39,611 nt of DNA, taken from the NCBI GenBank assembly GCA_964548535.1, contig CAZJRQ010000022.1, positions 1 through 39,611 on the forward strand. The letters run 5' to 3'. This document shows positions 21,752 through 30,139 of the stretch, piece after piece; the first letter of the stretch is position 1; every line of letters starts with the position of its first letter. The notes beneath the pieces are model-generated. The model was given only the letters and a program-made list of their open reading frames with translations. It made no database searches and was not told where the DNA came from. Origin of the DNA: CAZJRQ01 sp964548535 (GTDB lineage: Bacteria; Bacillota; Clostridia; Oscillospirales; Ruminococcaceae). The translations under genes and the position numbers were made by a program.

Positions 21752-23371
21752 TGCAGTTATTGCATGGTTAAATAACAAATTTGGCTATGAATTAGATACT
21801 GATTACTATAATAATATAAATGTTTGGGAATCTTGGTGGAAGGGTTTTTATCAACCGTTTCATCAAATTAAGTTTTCAGACGGTAAAAAACAAAAAACTA
21901 GAGATATGTATACTCTAAAAATGGCTAAGAAGATTTGCGAGGACTGGGCGTCATTACTTATAAATGATAAAACATTGATAAAAATTGATGATGTCAAAAC
22001 ATCAGNNNNNNNNNNNNNNNNNNNNNNNNNNNNNNNNNNNNNNNNNNNNNNNNNNNNNNNNNNNNNNNNNNNNNNNNNNNNNNNNNNNNNNNNNNNNNNN
22101 NNNNNTCATTACTTATAAATGATAAAACATTGATAAAAATTGATGATGTCAAAACATCAGAGTGGCTGCAAGGCGAAAGTCAAAATGACGGTATTTTAGG
22201 TGAAAATAATTTTTGGGATCAAGCTAATGATTTGATGGAACGCATGATGTATACTGGCACTTGTGCTATAGTTTTGCGACTTAAAAATGCAAGAGTTAAT
22301 GATAAGGGGCAAATTACTCAAAACTCTGATGCAAAAATCAATATGAATTTTGTATCAGCTGAAAAAATAATCCCGCTAACTATTGATAATGGAATTATTA
22401 CTGAAGCTGCATTTTGCTCTGATATTTCAAGACAAGGCAAAAAATTCATTTATCTTGAAATACATAGAATTGAGGGCAACGAGTATGTTATTGAAAATCA
22501 TATGTTTTCAGTTGATAAGTCTGAAAAATCATCATTAATTGAACAGCCTTTACCGCTCCCAATTCCGCAAATTATACATACTGCATCAGATATACCATGG
22601 TTTGCTGTTTGCAAGCCTGCTGTTGTTAATACGCTAGATAACAACAATGGTTTAGGCTGTGCTGTTTTTGCAAACGCTATTGACAATTTGAAAGGAGTAG
22701 ATTTAGTATATAACAATTTTAATTCAGACTTTTGGTTAGGTCAAAAGAAAGTGTTTCTAAATAAAAACATGTTAGCAGAAATGTCAGGAGAAAACAAAAT
22801 AACGCCTGATGAAGTAAATCAGCAACTTTTTTGTTTTATTGGTGAAACTATGGATGATGGTTCTGGCAGAACAATGATACAGGAACATAATCCTGATTTG
22901 CGTGTAGATGCAAATACTGCAGGACTTCAGGCGCAATTAGATTATCTAAGTTTTAAATGTGGTTTAGGCTTAAAACATTATCAATTTAACGGCGGTACGA
23001 TAGTTACTGCTACTCAATACACTGGTGATAAGCAAGATTTAATCCAAAATGCACACAAGCACTTTATAAAAATTGAGACTTTTTTACACCAGCTAACTAA
23101 AACGGTACTTGGGATTGGTAATAAATTTATTGATCCGAAAATCAAAGTTGATGCAAAAATTGATATTATATTTGATCAATCACCTTTCATTGATGAAAAC
23201 ATTGAACGCCAGCGTGACAAGGAGGATGTTAGGGATGGCTTAATGCTTGATTACGAATATCGCCAAAAATGGTACGGCGAATCCGAGGAAACAGCAAAGT
23301 CAAAACTTGCAGAAAAGCTATCAGATGATGAGTATATGGGATTCGCTGATAACGAGGACGGTGATGAGTAA
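21744..23371 (+). CDS. Portal protein, SPP1 gp6-like (gap-split in the assembly)
   Basis: The portal ring subunit for DNA entry. The in-window frame is broken by 100 Ns plus a repeated 55-bp end. Collapsing them gives one 490-aa protein whose join reads DDVKTS-EWLQGESQND. ATG 21744 follows AGGAGGTG; GTG 21732 is inside that site. Family features are the WWKGFYQPFH N-terminus, MTGTC-like MMYTGTCAIVLRL, and the C-terminal KQDLIQNAHKHFIKIETFLH helix. The gene overlaps terL by 8 bp and the minor capsid gene by 1 bp. Confidence 0.9.
21951..22160. other. Artefactual assembly gap 2 (55-bp overlap, 100 N)
   Basis: Bases 21951-22005 and 22106-22160 are identical (55 bp) and flank exactly 100 Ns, as at gap 1. 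Removing 155 bp restores the portal frame without loss. The 10.1-kb stretch between the two gaps was therefore a separate contig. Confidence 0.92.
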
Positions 23372-24930
23372 TGCTCACACCTCAGACTCTTAACAAAATA
23401 CCAAACGAATTGGTGGATTTGGTAAATGAACTGCAGATTGATGTAATTAAATCAATATCGGAAAAGATAGTAAAAGCTGATTATTTAACACCATCAGCGG
23501 AATGGCAGCTGTATAAAGCTCAGCAGCTAATGATGTCAACTAATGATGTTAATAAGCTGATTGCTAGTTATACTGGTAAGTCTAAACGACAAATTAGCAA
23601 AATGTATACAGATGCTTGCAAGGGAGCGATTAATATTGATGCTAAAATCTATCGCGCAGCTGGTCAGGACGCTGCAAGCTTCTTACGTTCAGTTGCGTTT
23701 TCTGAAGTGTTGAAAGCAGGCATTGAGAATACAATTGGTGTAATGTCTAACTTTACTAACTCTATGGTTCAATCATCAAGATCAACTGTAACACATTTAA
23801 TGGATAAAGCATATATGCAGGTGTTAAGTGGTGCTTTTAGTTATCAAGAGGCAATATATAACGCTGTATCTGAATTAGCAGGCAAAGGTATTGTATCAGT
23901 AAAATATCAGTCTGGTCATACCGACTGGGCAGATGTGGCGGTCAGACGTGCTGTGCTAACTGGAGTCAATCAGACAACGGCTAAGCTACAAATCAACCTT
24001 GCAGATGATATGGGTACTGATTTGGTAGAGATAACATCACATATGGGTGCTAGACCGTCACACGCTGATTGGCAGGGTGGCATTTATAGTCTATCAGGTA
24101 AACATCGTAAATATCCTTCGCTAAGTAGCGCTACTGGATATGGTACAGGTGACGGATTATGTGGATGGAACTGCAGACATAATTTTTATCCGTTTATCGA
24201 AGGTGTATCTGAAAAGGTTGACTTTGCGATTGACAAAGAAGAAAATCAGCGTGAATATGAATTGTCACAAGAACAGCGAGCCATGGAACGCTCAATCAGA
24301 AAATCAAAACGCAGCTGTGCTGCTTACAATGAAGCAATAAAAAATGTTGATGATAGCGATGTTAATTTAAAAAGGAAACTACAAAATAAATTTGATAAAG
24401 CATCGTTTAATTTGAAAAATAAGGAATCTAAATTGAATGATTTCTTGGTCGCTAATAATCTAAAACTGCAAAATGACAGGGTGCGTGTTGTTGGGTTTGA
24501 CAAAGGTGTATCAAATAAAGTTGTTGCTGGTAATCGACATTATATTGGAAAACAGCTTGACAAATCTATTATTAGTGGTAAAATAAACAAAAGCGAATAT
24601 GATAAGTTATTAAGTGAAAGAACTGTAATTGATCGCTCAGGTTCAAGCCCTAAAAGCTTATCAATTACAGGTAAGGCAAACAGTATTTCAGACCTTGTTG
24701 ATAGTGGCACAGTTATCCAAAGAAGAATTTATGGGTTCAATGGAAAATCAATTGTAGACTTTGATATAAATGATCACGGCAAACCTAAATATCATCCTAC
24801 ATATAGTCATAAACATATTTTTGATTATACTCAGAAAAATCCTCATGGGAAGGCTAGAAAAATAAATGCAAATGAACTATATAATAATAAAGATATTATC
24901 ACGAAAGGTGTGAACTATTTTGACAAGTAA
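23371..24930 (+). CDS. Phage minor capsid protein (MuF-type) with C-terminal polymorphic-toxin-like domain
   Basis: A 519-aa protein. Residues 1-290 match the phage minor capsid 2/MuF family (LTPQTLNKIPNELVDLVNEL near the start; SHMGARPSHADWQGGIYSL and GDGLCGWNCRHNFYPF at 223-276). Residues 295-365 are a coiled coil (EQRAMERSIRKSKRSCAAYN). Ordinary relatives end soon after a NDRVRVVGF-type motif (here about 368-376). This one continues for about 135 residues. The tail ends in a His-rich motif DFDINDHGKPKYHPTYSHKH (463-482), seen in phage-borne polymorphic toxin tails. The overlapping next gene is a candidate immunity protein. The tail's activity is unknown; a nuclease is a guess. Confidence 0.82.
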   Translation: MLTPQTLNKIPNELVDLVNELQIDVIKSISEKIVKADYLTPSAEWQLYKAQQLMMSTNDVNKLIASYTGKSKRQISKMYTDACKGAINIDAKIYRAAGQDAASFLRSVAFSEVLKAGIENTIGVMSNFTNSMVQSSRSTVTHLMDKAYMQVLSGAFSYQEAIYNAVSELAGKGIVSVKYQSGHTDWADVAVRRAVLTGVNQTTAKLQINLADDMGTDLVEITSHMGARPSHADWQGGIYSLSGKHRKYPSLSSATGYGTGDGLCGWNCRHNFYPFIEGVSEKVDFAIDKEENQREYELSQEQRAMERSIRKSKRSCAAYNEAIKNVDDSDVNLKRKLQNKFDKASFNLKNKESKLNDFLVANNLKLQNDRVRVVGFDKGVSNKVVAGNRHYIGKQLDKSIISGKINKSEYDKLLSERTVIDRSGSSPKSLSITGKANSISDLVDSGTVIQRRIYGFNGKSIVDFDINDHGKPKYHPTYSHKHIFDYTQKNPHGKARKINANELYNNKDIITKGVNYFDK

Positions 24931-25168
24931 AAAGTTTATAAATCTTATTAAGACAAGTGGAGATATAATGTTTGATTGCCTAGGCAAACATTACACCATA
25001 CTCACATGGACAGAAGACGGTATAGCCATTGGTGAACAAACTACATCAATTACAGATGATACAAATCAAATATATTCAACAGCTGAGGACTTAATAAATA
25101 ACTTCAGAATTAATGGTCTCGCATTAGTTGATATAATTGATAAGGTTAAAATTACTTATTATTCTTAA
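24920..25168 (+). CDS. Candidate immunity protein for the MuF toxin tail
   Basis: An 82-aa acidic protein from TTG 24920 with AAAGGTG upstream, overlapping the toxin-tailed capsid gene by 11 bp. There is no signal peptide or membrane helix. A compact alpha/beta domain is suggested (DCLGKHYTILTWTEDGIAIG, then INNFRINGLALVDIIDKVKI). Small, acidic, immediately downstream and translationally coupled is the usual layout of immunity genes in toxin-immunity pairs. Function is inferred only from this layout. Confidence 0.6.
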   Translation: MTSKKFINLIKTSGDIMFDCLGKHYTILTWTEDGIAIGEQTTSITDDTNQIYSTAEDLINNFRINGLALVDIIDKVKITYYS

Positions 25169-25190
25169 GCTCCTGATTTCAGGGGCTTTT
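25167..25190 (+). terminator. Intrinsic terminator after the candidate immunity gene
   Basis: AAGC-T-CCTG / CAGG-G-GCTT form a 9-bp stem with an ATTT loop, running into TTTT. It begins at the stop codon of the 82-aa gene. It lies within the late operon, so it would need to be bypassed for capsid and tail expression. Confidence 0.8.
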
Positions 25191-25220
25191 AATTTTGTCT
25201 TAATTTAAGGAGTGACAATT

Positions 25221-25388
25221 ATGTTATGTGTTATTATTTTATTGTATGCACTAAATACAGCATTAAATATTCCGTTGGAGTGTTTTGTTGTTGCGTGGAT
25301 TTGTTTAGGATTACAACTAGCATTAGCAATATTAAGAGCTTATTGTGAGAAAAAATTAAAGAATACAAGGAGTGATGTACATGAATGA
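25221..25388 (+). CDS. Small membrane protein in accessory cluster
   Basis: A 55-aa protein from ATG 25221 with AAGGAG upstream. Two adjacent hydrophobic stretches (CVIILLYALNTALNIPLECF and CLGLQLALAILRAY) are followed by a basic tail. It is coupled to the next gene by an 8-bp overlap. It sits between two terminators together with two other small genes, in a place not needed for head assembly. Function is unknown. Confidence 0.6.
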   Translation: MLCVIILLYALNTALNIPLECFVVAWICLGLQLALAILRAYCEKKLKNTRSDVHE

Positions 25389-25527
25389 TGAAGTTAGAGA
25401 TATAATGCTACAACATTTAAAAGATTTGCAAACGTCAGTTGAAAGCTGTTCCGATAAAGATTTATTTATAATAACGCAAGCTATGGTTTTAACAGCAGAT
25501 TTTCTTCAAAAGCATGAAAAAGTGTAA
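25381..25527 (+). CDS. Small helical hypothetical protein
   Basis: A 48-aa acidic helical protein (DEVRDIMLQHLKDLQTSVES, then LFIITQAMVLTADFLQKHEK). The ATG has AAGGAGTG upstream and overlaps the preceding membrane-protein gene. No family is recognised. It belongs to the accessory cluster between the toxin-tailed capsid gene and the scaffold gene. Confidence 0.6.
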   Translation: MNDEVRDIMLQHLKDLQTSVESCSDKDLFIITQAMVLTADFLQKHEKV

Positions 25528-25555
25528 TATAAACGCTATTTTAGGAGGTTTTTAA

Positions 25556-25939
25556 ATGACAAACGAGGAATGGAAAATTGTTGAACATGAGCTTTCTAGT
25601 CTATTCGGTTCTGTAAAAATGAAAATTGATGGATATGATGTCTGTGTGCAAGTGGCAAGGGTATCAGCTATGAAATTTTGTCTGGCTATTTACATAGATG
25701 GAAAGTTTAAAGGAAAATGGGTTACTGAAGATTGTGAAATCAGGCGAAGATTTTGTCAGCAACATAAAAATTCGCTTTTAACCAGAGAGGATCGAAACAG
25801 GTTAAAACGTGAACGAAAAGTTGTAAGGGAAGCTGTTGAGAAAAAAGCAACATATTATTGGTATGAGCCGTATTGGGGCTCTTTTAGATCAATGAAAAAT
25901 CATTTAGTAAAGAATAATAAGTCTATAGAACTTATTTAA
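25556..25939 (+). CDS. Hypothetical phage protein
   Basis: A 127-aa basic protein with AGGAGG upstream of its ATG. The first half is an alpha/beta domain (VKMKIDGYDVCVQVARVSAM, then KFCLAIYIDGKFKGKWV). The second half is strongly basic (REDRNRLKRERKVVRE) and ends with an aromatic stretch (YYWYEPYWGSF). I have an impression of similar proteins next to minor capsid genes in other prophages of Bacillota, but no function is known to me. Confidence 0.68.
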   Translation: MTNEEWKIVEHELSSLFGSVKMKIDGYDVCVQVARVSAMKFCLAIYIDGKFKGKWVTEDCEIRRRFCQQHKNSLLTREDRNRLKRERKVVREAVEKKATYYWYEPYWGSFRSMKNHLVKNNKSIELI

Positions 25940-25959
25940 ATACTATCATAATGCAATTT

Positions 25960-25984
25960 AAACGCCATTTTAAGGGCGTTTTTA
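25960..25984 (+). terminator. Intrinsic terminator before the scaffold gene
   Basis: AAACGCC pairs with GGCGTTT around an 8-nt loop, followed by TTATTAT. It ends the accessory cluster and precedes the scaffold gene, inside the late operon. Confidence 0.75.
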
Positions 25985-26017
25985 TTATATCAAAATTTAA
26001 AAACTGGAGGTAGTTTT

Positions 26018-26569
26018 ATGACAAAAGAAGGACTAATTGCTCTTGGTGTTACCGGTGAACAGGCAGACAAGGTGCTGGAACAGCACACAGCAGAGCTGAC
26101 CGCGGAACAGCAGAAGACAACAGAGGCAGAGACTAAACTTTCAGCAGCTGAAACGTCTATCTCAGAACTTACTGAAAAAGTTAAGGCTTTTGACGGTGAA
26201 GATGTTGAGGGACTGAAACAGACTGCAGCTGACTGGGAGAAAAAGTACAATGATGATACTGCTGCTCTAAAAATGGATAAGGCTCTTGAGGTAGCACTTA
26301 TCGGTGCTAAGGCTGTGGACATTGACATTGCAAAAGGTCAGATTGATAAGGAGACTCTCAAATTTGGGGATGATGGCAAACTGGTTGGTCTTCAGGAACA
26401 GCTTGACAATCTAAAGTCAAATAAATCATTTTTGTTTGACAGCGGTGAAACAGACCCAGCCGCAACAGTTACAACAGGTCTAGAACACGGAACAGGAACA
26501 TCAGGTGATGATCAATCCACATTAAGAAGTGCGATGGGATTGCCTGCAGCTAAGAAGGAGGATAAATAA
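26018..26569 (+). CDS. Capsid scaffold protein (phage minor structural GP20 type)
   Basis: A 183-aa protein with GGAGG before its ATG. It has the classical scaffold layout: a long acidic Ala/Glu-rich coiled coil (about 20-90: KVLEQHTAELTAEQQKTTEA), the WEKKYNDDTAALKMDKALEVA motif common to the GP20 family, and a short basic end (GLPAAKKEDK) thought to contact capsid subunits. It directly precedes the major capsid gene. Confidence 0.88.
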   Translation: MTKEGLIALGVTGEQADKVLEQHTAELTAEQQKTTEAETKLSAAETSISELTEKVKAFDGEDVEGLKQTAADWEKKYNDDTAALKMDKALEVALIGAKAVDIDIAKGQIDKETLKFGDDGKLVGLQEQLDNLKSNKSFLFDSGETDPAATVTTGLEHGTGTSGDDQSTLRSAMGLPAAKKEDK

Positions 26570-26571
26570 TT

Positions 26572-27441
26572 ATGCCTAATATTGCACTTGCAAAAAATTA
26601 TACTAATTTACTTGATGAGGTTTATATTTCCGCATCGGTAACAGCAGACTTGACCAGCGATGCATCACTTATGCGTGCTGGAGCTAATGCAAACGAGATT
26701 CTTTACCCACAAATTTCGCTTGATGGATTGGGTGATTATGACCGTAACAGTGGTTATACAGATGCATCCGTGGCAGTTGAGTGGAAAACTGCAACATTTA
26801 ACTATGATCGTGGAGCAAAAATTACAGTTGATACTATGGATGACGAAGAGTCATTTAATATTGCTTTTGGAATGGCTGGAGGTACACTTGTAAGAGAAAA
26901 GGTTTCACCTGAGTCTGACGCTTTTGTTTTTGCAACACTTGCAGGCACTCCTAATATTTCGATTGCTACTCCTGCAACATTTGCTGATGCAACTGAATTT
27001 CTTACAGCTCTTATTACCGCAAAATCAAAAATGGACGAAGACGAAGTGCCAGAGGAAGGCAGAATTTTGTATGCAACACCAACATTGCTAAATGGTGTAA
27101 TGGCACTTGATACTACTAAATCTCGTGAAGTTTTGAATTCATTTAGCCTTGTAAAGAAAGTTCCGCAGGCACGTTTTTATACTGCTATTGATTTGCTTGA
27201 TGGCAAGTCAGAAGATGAAAAGGCTGGACATTATAAAAAGGCTGCAGGTGCAAAGGATATTAACTTTATGATTGTGCATAAGCCTGCTATCATTAAGTTT
27301 GATAAGCACGTTGCATCAGCAATTATTACACCAGAAAACAACCCTACTTCTGATGCGTATATCTCCAAATACCGCAAATATGGTATTGTTGATGTATATA
27401 AGAATAAGGTCGCTGGCATCTATTTGAGCCATAAGGAATAG
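26572..27441 (+). CDS. Major capsid protein
   Basis: A 289-aa protein with AAGGAGG upstream. The N-terminal helix ALAKNYTNLLDEVYISASVT, the KTATFNYDRGAKITVD segment and the later domain (NFMIVHKPAIIKFDKH) fit an HK97-fold major capsid protein of the type common in Clostridia siphophages. There is no obvious cleaved pro-domain; a separate scaffold gene lies upstream. Confidence 0.9.
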   Translation: MPNIALAKNYTNLLDEVYISASVTADLTSDASLMRAGANANEILYPQISLDGLGDYDRNSGYTDASVAVEWKTATFNYDRGAKITVDTMDDEESFNIAFGMAGGTLVREKVSPESDAFVFATLAGTPNISIATPATFADATEFLTALITAKSKMDEDEVPEEGRILYATPTLLNGVMALDTTKSREVLNSFSLVKKVPQARFYTAIDLLDGKSEDEKAGHYKKAAGAKDINFMIVHKPAIIKFDKHVASAIITPENNPTSDAYISKYRKYGIVDVYKNKVAGIYLSHKE

Positions 27442-27452
27442 GAGGAATTTAT

Positions 27453-27659
27453 ATGTCAAAAACAATTGGACTTACTTTTCCAGCAGTTGAGCCTGCTGAA
27501 TCCGCAGGCTTTGATGTAGAATTTGATAAAATGACCATACCTGAACTGACAGCCTTTGCGGAAAACAATGGAATTGAAATACCAAAAATCGCAAGAAAGA
27601 AAGATGAAATCTTAGAAGCAATACTCGCTGAAAAAACAGACGGTGAACAGGAGGTGTAA
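27453..27659 (+). CDS. Small HeH/LEM- or Rho-N-like protein
   Basis: A 68-aa protein from ATG 27453 (AGGAGG upstream). After an extended N-terminus it has a helix-extended-helix pattern, KMTIPELTAFAENNGIEIPK...KKDEILEAILAE. This is typical of the HeH/SAP-like domain often encoded just after major capsid genes. Its structural role is unclear; it may bind nucleic acid or decorate the head. Confidence 0.75.
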   Translation: MSKTIGLTFPAVEPAESAGFDVEFDKMTIPELTAFAENNGIEIPKIARKKDEILEAILAEKTDGEQEV

Positions 27660-27662
27660 ACC

Positions 27663-27986
27663 ATGGCTTATGCTGACGTTATATTTTATCGTACAGTTTT
27701 CATCGGGCGAAAAATCTCCGATAAAGATTTTTTATATTACGCTGAACGTGCAACAGATTATCTTTACAGGCAAAACATTGACAATAATGTCGATGAAATT
27801 TTAATAAAGAAAGCCTGTTGTGCTGTAGCGGAAGTGCTGCACTCGTATGATGACCCAGAGCAGAATATATCATCTGAAAAAGTGGGTGATACGTCTGTTA
27901 GCTATGCTACAAAGTCTGCTGAAAGTAAACAACGAGATTTACTGAGAGCTATGTATATGTACATACCAATTTTGAGGTGGTGTTAG
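27663..27986 (+). CDS. Head-tail connector protein (adaptor)
   Basis: A 107-aa helical protein with GGAGGTG upstream, next to the capsid gene where gp15/gp6-type adaptors are found. Motifs DKDFLYYAERATDYLYRQNI and KKACCAVAEVLHSYDD fit the all-helical adaptor fold that attaches to the portal. The assignment is from position and helix pattern. Confidence 0.75.
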   Translation: MAYADVIFYRTVFIGRKISDKDFLYYAERATDYLYRQNIDNNVDEILIKKACCAVAEVLHSYDDPEQNISSEKVGDTSVSYATKSAESKQRDLLRAMYMYIPILRWC

Positions 27987-27988
27987 GC

Positions 27989-28414
27989 ATGTTTAAGGAT
28001 ATGTGCACAGAAACTGCAACAATGTTTAATTATATTGGCGAGGTTAATGGTACTGCCACATATATTAAAACGTTGCTTAAAAACGTCAAAGCCGAGCGGA
28101 AATTTTCAAGGAAAGAAACTGGCACAGGCTTTATGCCTGCTAACGAGGGTAAGGTATATTTTTTTGATAGTTTTAGCGAAGCTGAAGATTTAGATGGCAA
28201 TGGTAAAACATATTTACCACCTGACGAATTTAAAAACGCTGAAGACAAGGACAATTATTTTACCTTCAGCGAATTTGGTAAGGACTATATAGTTTTTGGT
28301 GTCAGCAATGCTGACAAGCCAAATCAAGAGCCCAAAGCTATGAAAATCGAAGGCTGCAATCATTTGATGAGCGGATCACAGCGAATGCACCACTGGAGGA
28401 TTGATATTATATGA
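27989..28414 (+). CDS. Head-closure (stopper) protein candidate
   Basis: A 141-aa protein. ATG 27989 is chosen because GAGGTGG lies 8-9 bp upstream. It is beta-rich, with motifs such as NGTATYIKTLLKNVKAERKF and PANEGKVYFFDSFSEAEDL. It overlaps the next gene by ATGA. The second connector position corresponds to head-closure proteins. I rely on gene order more than sequence motif. Confidence 0.7.
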   Translation: MFKDMCTETATMFNYIGEVNGTATYIKTLLKNVKAERKFSRKETGTGFMPANEGKVYFFDSFSEAEDLDGNGKTYLPPDEFKNAEDKDNYFTFSEFGKDYIVFGVSNADKPNQEPKAMKIEGCNHLMSGSQRMHHWRIDII

Positions 28415-28761
28415 ATTATCATTTTAATTTTAATCAGAAAAAGGTCATTGACCGTTATGATGCACGGTTTACAAAATGCCAAAAGTATTTAGACAATGAG
28501 GTCTTAAAAGATACAACACCTTATGTACCTATGCGGACAGGTAGACTTTTTGGATCAGGACAGCAAGGCACAGTAATTGGCTCTGGACAGATAGTTTATA
28601 ATGCACCATACGCACGCAAATGTTACTATAATAATACTGCGAATTTTGGTGGTACGCATAAACCGCATCCACAAGCCACATCGCAGTGGTTTGAGCCCTC
28701 AAAGGCGGTTAATAAGAAAAAGTGGATAGCAGGTGTTAAAAAAATTGCGAGAGGTGATTAA
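28411..28761 (+). CDS. Tail completion / minor capsid protein (HK97 gp10-like)
   Basis: A 116-aa protein with an overlapping ATGA start. The middle VPMRTGRLFGSGQQGTVIGS and IVYNAPYARKCYYNN are hallmarks of the minor capsid/tail-completion family that joins the neck to the tail tube. Length and place in the connector cluster are as expected. Confidence 0.8.
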   Translation: MNYHFNFNQKKVIDRYDARFTKCQKYLDNEVLKDTTPYVPMRTGRLFGSGQQGTVIGSGQIVYNAPYARKCYYNNTANFGGTHKPHPQATSQWFEPSKAVNKKKWIAGVKKIARGD

Positions 28762-29217
28762 ATGGCGGAACAAAGAACTACAGGTGATGGAATTCACCTT
28801 TCAAAAATTATGCTGGATTTTTTAAATAGCTATGATAAAAAACTAGCAACTTTTACACTTGAACGCTGGGAAGATCAGTTTTCAGCAATGATGTTACAGC
28901 AGCTCAGCTCTGCAGTAGTCGAAACACAATACATTCAGCGTGATAAATATATTGGTAATTGGTCATTTTCTGTGTATTTAAGAATTAACAATCCTGATAC
29001 AGCGGAAAGAATAGACGCCTGTAAATGTTTATCAGATTTAGCTGAATGGTGTTTAAATAACAAGCCCGACCTGTTGCTGTCTGGCAAACAGGCGATTAGT
29101 ATAGAAATGACTGCATCCCCCCACATTTCCGCACAAGGCGACAACGGCGAGGAAGAATGGCAGGTCATTTTTATGTTACGATACAAAAACTTAGGAGGTA
29201 ATAATTATGCCAAGTGA
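28762..29217 (+). CDS. Tail terminator / minor capsid protein
   Basis: A 151-aa protein with GAGAGGTG upstream. It has the alpha/beta pattern of phage tail terminators (GNWSFSVYLRINNPDTAERI; EEEWQVIFMLRYKN at the end). It is the fourth connector gene, immediately before the tail tube gene, which it overlaps by 11 bp. The tail terminator caps the tube at the neck. Confidence 0.75.
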   Translation: MAEQRTTGDGIHLSKIMLDFLNSYDKKLATFTLERWEDQFSAMMLQQLSSAVVETQYIQRDKYIGNWSFSVYLRINNPDTAERIDACKCLSDLAEWCLNNKPDLLLSGKQAISIEMTASPHISAQGDNGEEEWQVIFMLRYKNLGGNNYAK

Positions 29218-29704
29218 AACACTAGAACTAAATAAATTGGTCAACAGATACGAATGGGAATCATATATCGAAGTTGGCGATAAAAATGAGCTGATGGGTG
29301 ATGGATTTACATCTTTGAAAGAATCAAAAAATCCGCAAGAGTATACTAGAAAATATGTTAACAACAAGTCTGAAACAACTGATGTTACAGGATTTTCTCC
29401 AAGCATTGATTATGCTCTTGACGTTTATTCAGAATCCCCTGTTATTTCAGTATTTGTGAAAATTTGTGATGATGAGTTAATCGGTACAGATGCACAGGTT
29501 ACAATTACAAATGTAAACAGATGGCAAGTTGATGATGCAGGAAAATGCACAGCTTATCAGCGTAAATATGCTGTTATACCGTCCGATAAAGGCGATGGAA
29601 CGAGTGCCTTAAACTACAACGGCACAATGAAATCGGCTGGAGATGTAGTCAAAGGTACATTTGATTTGGACACGAAGAAATTTGCAGCTGTTGCTGAAGT
29701 TTAA
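29207..29704 (+). CDS. Major tail tube protein
   Basis: A 165-aa protein with AGGAGG upstream of its ATG. The opening ELNKLVNRYEWESYIEVGDK and the core KSETTDVTGFSPSIDYALDV are typical of tail tube proteins in Clostridia siphophages. Gene order (after the terminator, before the chaperones and tape measure) agrees. Confidence 0.87.
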   Translation: MPSETLELNKLVNRYEWESYIEVGDKNELMGDGFTSLKESKNPQEYTRKYVNNKSETTDVTGFSPSIDYALDVYSESPVISVFVKICDDELIGTDAQVTITNVNRWQVDDAGKCTAYQRKYAVIPSDKGDGTSALNYNGTMKSAGDVVKGTFDLDTKKFAAVAEV

Positions 29705-29719
29705 TTTTGAAAGGAAACG

Positions 29720-30139
29720 GTGAGCCTAATGAGCCAAAATGAAGAAAAAATTCAAAGCAATATAGATGAAATTGATTATTGCACTACATGGGAAGTAAAT
29801 GGACATACATTTGCGTATGATGCGTATGATGCTGATGATGCAGAACGTTTTGAGAAGGCTGTTGATGAATTAGCTGAATCCGAAAAAAAAATCCCTACTG
29901 GGAAAAACAGTGAAGCTATTAAATATTACTGCAATATTTTCAGACGCTTTTTTGCAAATATTTTTGGAAATGAAGCTGCAAATCAAATTATTGCAAAAGA
30001 TAATTCTTTTCTTTGCAATCAGATTTATAGCGATTTCTTGACATTTATTGATACGCAGAAAAAAGCAAGTGCTGAGATGACACAATCTATTAAAACTAAA
30101 TTCCAAGGCAACAGAGCCCAAAGAAGAGTCAAAAAATAA
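29720..30139 (+). CDS. Tail assembly chaperone (DUF6673-like)
   Basis: About 136-139 aa. GTG 29720 has AAAGGA 4 bp upstream; ATG 29729 is the alternative, so the exact start is uncertain. Features are TWEVNGHTFAYDAYDADDAE, a helical core, and a basic C-terminus (GNRAQRRVKK). It is the first of two genes between the tail tube and tape measure, where tail chaperones lie. No obvious slippery site joins it to the next gene, which starts at the overlapping base 30139. Confidence 0.75.
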   Translation: MSLMSQNEEKIQSNIDEIDYCTTWEVNGHTFAYDAYDADDAERFEKAVDELAESEKKIPTGKNSEAIKYYCNIFRRFFANIFGNEAANQIIAKDNSFLCNQIYSDFLTFIDTQKKASAEMTQSIKTKFQGNRAQRRVKK

